A stretch of 64,000 nucleotides of DNA, from the NCBI GenBank assembly GCA_965215715.1, contig OZ244129.1, positions 2,046,001-2,110,000 of the forward strand, written 5' to 3'. A model generated the notes under the pieces. That model did no database searches and was not told the origin of the DNA. It saw only the letters and a list, made by a program, of their open reading frames with translations. Below are positions 62,965 through 64,000 of this stretch, in pieces. The stretch comes from HXMU1428-3 sp965215715 (GTDB lineage: Bacteria > Pseudomonadota > Alphaproteobacteria > Rhizobiales > HXMU1428-3). A program made the translations under genes and the position numbers. Every line of letters starts with the position of its first letter. Positions within the stretch are counted from its first letter, which is position 1.

Positions 62965-64000
62965 TTAATATGCTTCTGGGTAGTCATCACTTTTAAGTCC
63001 TTCAATGTGACCATCTTGAAATGTTTCAATTGCATCTACGACGCTGATTGAATCGTTAAAGCGTGCAATATGAAAGAGAGCATCTCCTTCATTGACAACT
63101 GGTAAATTTGTTTGTCCTAAAAGTATTCCCGTTGAGGATGAAATTATTTCTTTTTCATTTTCTCCTAAAGCATCAGCAACTCTTCCCAAGACCTCCCCCT
63201 TTTTTATACGCTCTCCTAATGCAATTTCATTTCGCAATAAGCCTGAAAGAGGCGCTCTGATCCATGTTGAGGAACGAGCTTCAACAACAGGAACTTCTGG
63301 AATATTTAATTCAATGTTTTCACTCATTCCTAATGCACACATAACATTGGTGATGCCACTTACTCCTGCACTAATGGAGAGTTCATCAAACCTCAAAGCC
63401 TCCCCCGCTTCATATAACAATAAGGGCACATTTTTCTCTAGGGCGTACTGCCTTAGCGACCCATCTCTTAAATTCGCATTTACTGTAACAGGTGTGCCAA
63501 ATGCGATCGCCAGTTTTTCACAGGTCTCATCATCTAAATTCGCCCGAATATGGGGTAGATTTGTTCTGTTATTAGCACCAGTATGCAGGTCAATTCCGTG
63601 TGTGGATTTGTCGACGATTTCAGCTGCAAATACATGTGCTACTCTTGAAGCTAAAGATCCATGTTTAGCCCCAGGAAAGGATCGATTTAGATCCCTACGA
63701 TCAGGTAAGTACCGTGTGAAATTAAAAAATCCGTAGACATTTACAATTGGAATGCAAATGAGAGTACCATTAATCTCATCCAGTTCGGACAGCTTAAGTA
63801 ATCGTCTTATAATTTCTATTCCATTGATTTCATCTCCATGAATGGCTGCGGAAACAAATAAAACAGGGCCGTCTTTTGTGCCGTTAATCACATGAACAGG
63901 CATTGATAAAGGCGTGTAAGCTGACTGGCCAGGCACTGGCAAAGCAAGGGTTTGCCTGCTTCCAGGATTGATTTGTGTACCTGCTATGATAAGTGGCTTT
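62965..64000 (-). CDS. Succinylglutamate desuccinylase/aspartoacylase family protein (partial)
   Basis: A zinc carboxypeptidase-like amidohydrolase whose frame remains open to the window end (its start lies beyond 64000). AAIHGDEINGIEIIRRLL (H-x2-E zinc ligands), DRRDLNRSFPG, HGIDLHTGANNRTNLPH (third His) and LLYEAGEALRFDE are visible. A C-terminal lipoyl-like domain (about last 100 residues, RAPLSGLLRNEIALGERIKKGEVLGRV) follows. The substrate is unknown. Confidence 0.85.
   Translation of the reverse strand, partial: KPLIIAGTQINPGSRQTLALPVPGQSAYTPLSMPVHVINGTKDGPVLFVSAAIHGDEINGIEIIRRLLKLSELDEINGTLICIPIVNVYGFFNFTRYLPDRRDLNRSFPGAKHGSLASRVAHVFAAEIVDKSTHGIDLHTGANNRTNLPHIRANLDDETCEKLAIAFGTPVTVNANLRDGSLRQYALEKNVPLLLYEAGEALRFDELSISAGVSGITNVMCALGMSENIELNIPEVPVVEARSSTWIRAPLSGLLRNEIALGERIKKGEVLGRVADALGENEKEIISSSTGILLGQTNLPVVNEGDALFHIARFNDSISVVDAIETFQDGHIEGLKSDDYPEAY

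Larger units (their letters stand above)
60683..64000. mobile_element. Left end of a second integrated element (extends past window)
   Basis: Begins at the tRNA-Met fragment, followed by integrase arm-like repeats and an integrase gene. Right boundary not in the window, so the extent is uncertain; the aspartoacylase-like gene could be cargo or chromosome. Confidence 0.55.

Overview
The window looks like a low-to-moderate GC alphaproteobacterial chromosome, probably Hyphomicrobiales-like. Reasons are the cysH / siroheme synthase / DUF2849 / cysI / DUF934 sulfur operon, a fused PabB-PabC protein, DUF1178 next to a nitrilase and a grxC-type glutaredoxin, and palindromic REP-like elements built around AAAACCGGTATCC. 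This lineage call is inference, since no rRNA is present.

Layout. 1-22050 is core chromosome: glutaredoxin (frameshifted), nitrilase and DUF1178; an assimilatory sulfate reduction operon (2314-7481) with an inserted 2Fe-2S ferredoxin; two OmpA-like proteins; cobM; leuB and leuD; a secreted M23 peptidase; a Sel1 protein; a cytochrome P460 divergent from a cysteine-rich HTH regulator; several envelope proteins; pabBC; and initiator tRNA-Met.

22006-42731 is a 20.68-kb genomic island integrated in the 3' end of tRNA-fMet. It is bounded by a 46-bp direct repeat and carries its own tyrosine integrase. The cargo is a leftward defence operon (HTH, SNF2-type helicase, Abi_C protein, unknown 229-aa protein, type III-like methyltransferase, Res-type helicase-nuclease, PrrC/RloC-like ATPase), a convergent TM0106-type nuclease, an arsenic operon (arsR-arsC-acr3), small phage-type genes and a HipBA-like pair. 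Between the defence and arsenic operons lies a 16-unit array of five-base cores repeated at exactly 10-bp intervals, the most unusual non-coding structure in the window. A 35-bp near-perfect duplication brackets the 229-aa gene and marks it as a cassette inserted between the abi and methyltransferase genes.

42732-45704 is an older, decayed element in the same tRNA site, ending at a degenerate third copy of the tRNA 3' end. It holds an orphan Rhs C-terminal toxin fragment with an Imm32-like immunity gene, a broken higA, a stand-alone MshEN-like domain and degenerate repeats.

45770-60480 returns to chromosome: a periplasmic solute-binding protein divergent from a PAS histidine kinase with a single-domain response regulator; a fasciclin protein; an OmpR/HK two-component pair; and a lipid-modification operon (FAD oxidoreductase, DUF1365, cyclopropane fatty acid synthase, small membrane ORF, MFS, DUF3833, SDR) of the kind linked elsewhere to photo-oxidative stress. 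A SoxYZ-like carrier follows.

From 60683 a second integrated element begins at a 3' fragment of elongator tRNA-Met. It carries its own integrase and runs past the window end, where a partial succinylglutamate desuccinylase/aspartoacylase family gene lies. Several single-base frameshifts, two of them in homopolymer runs, may be sequencing errors.
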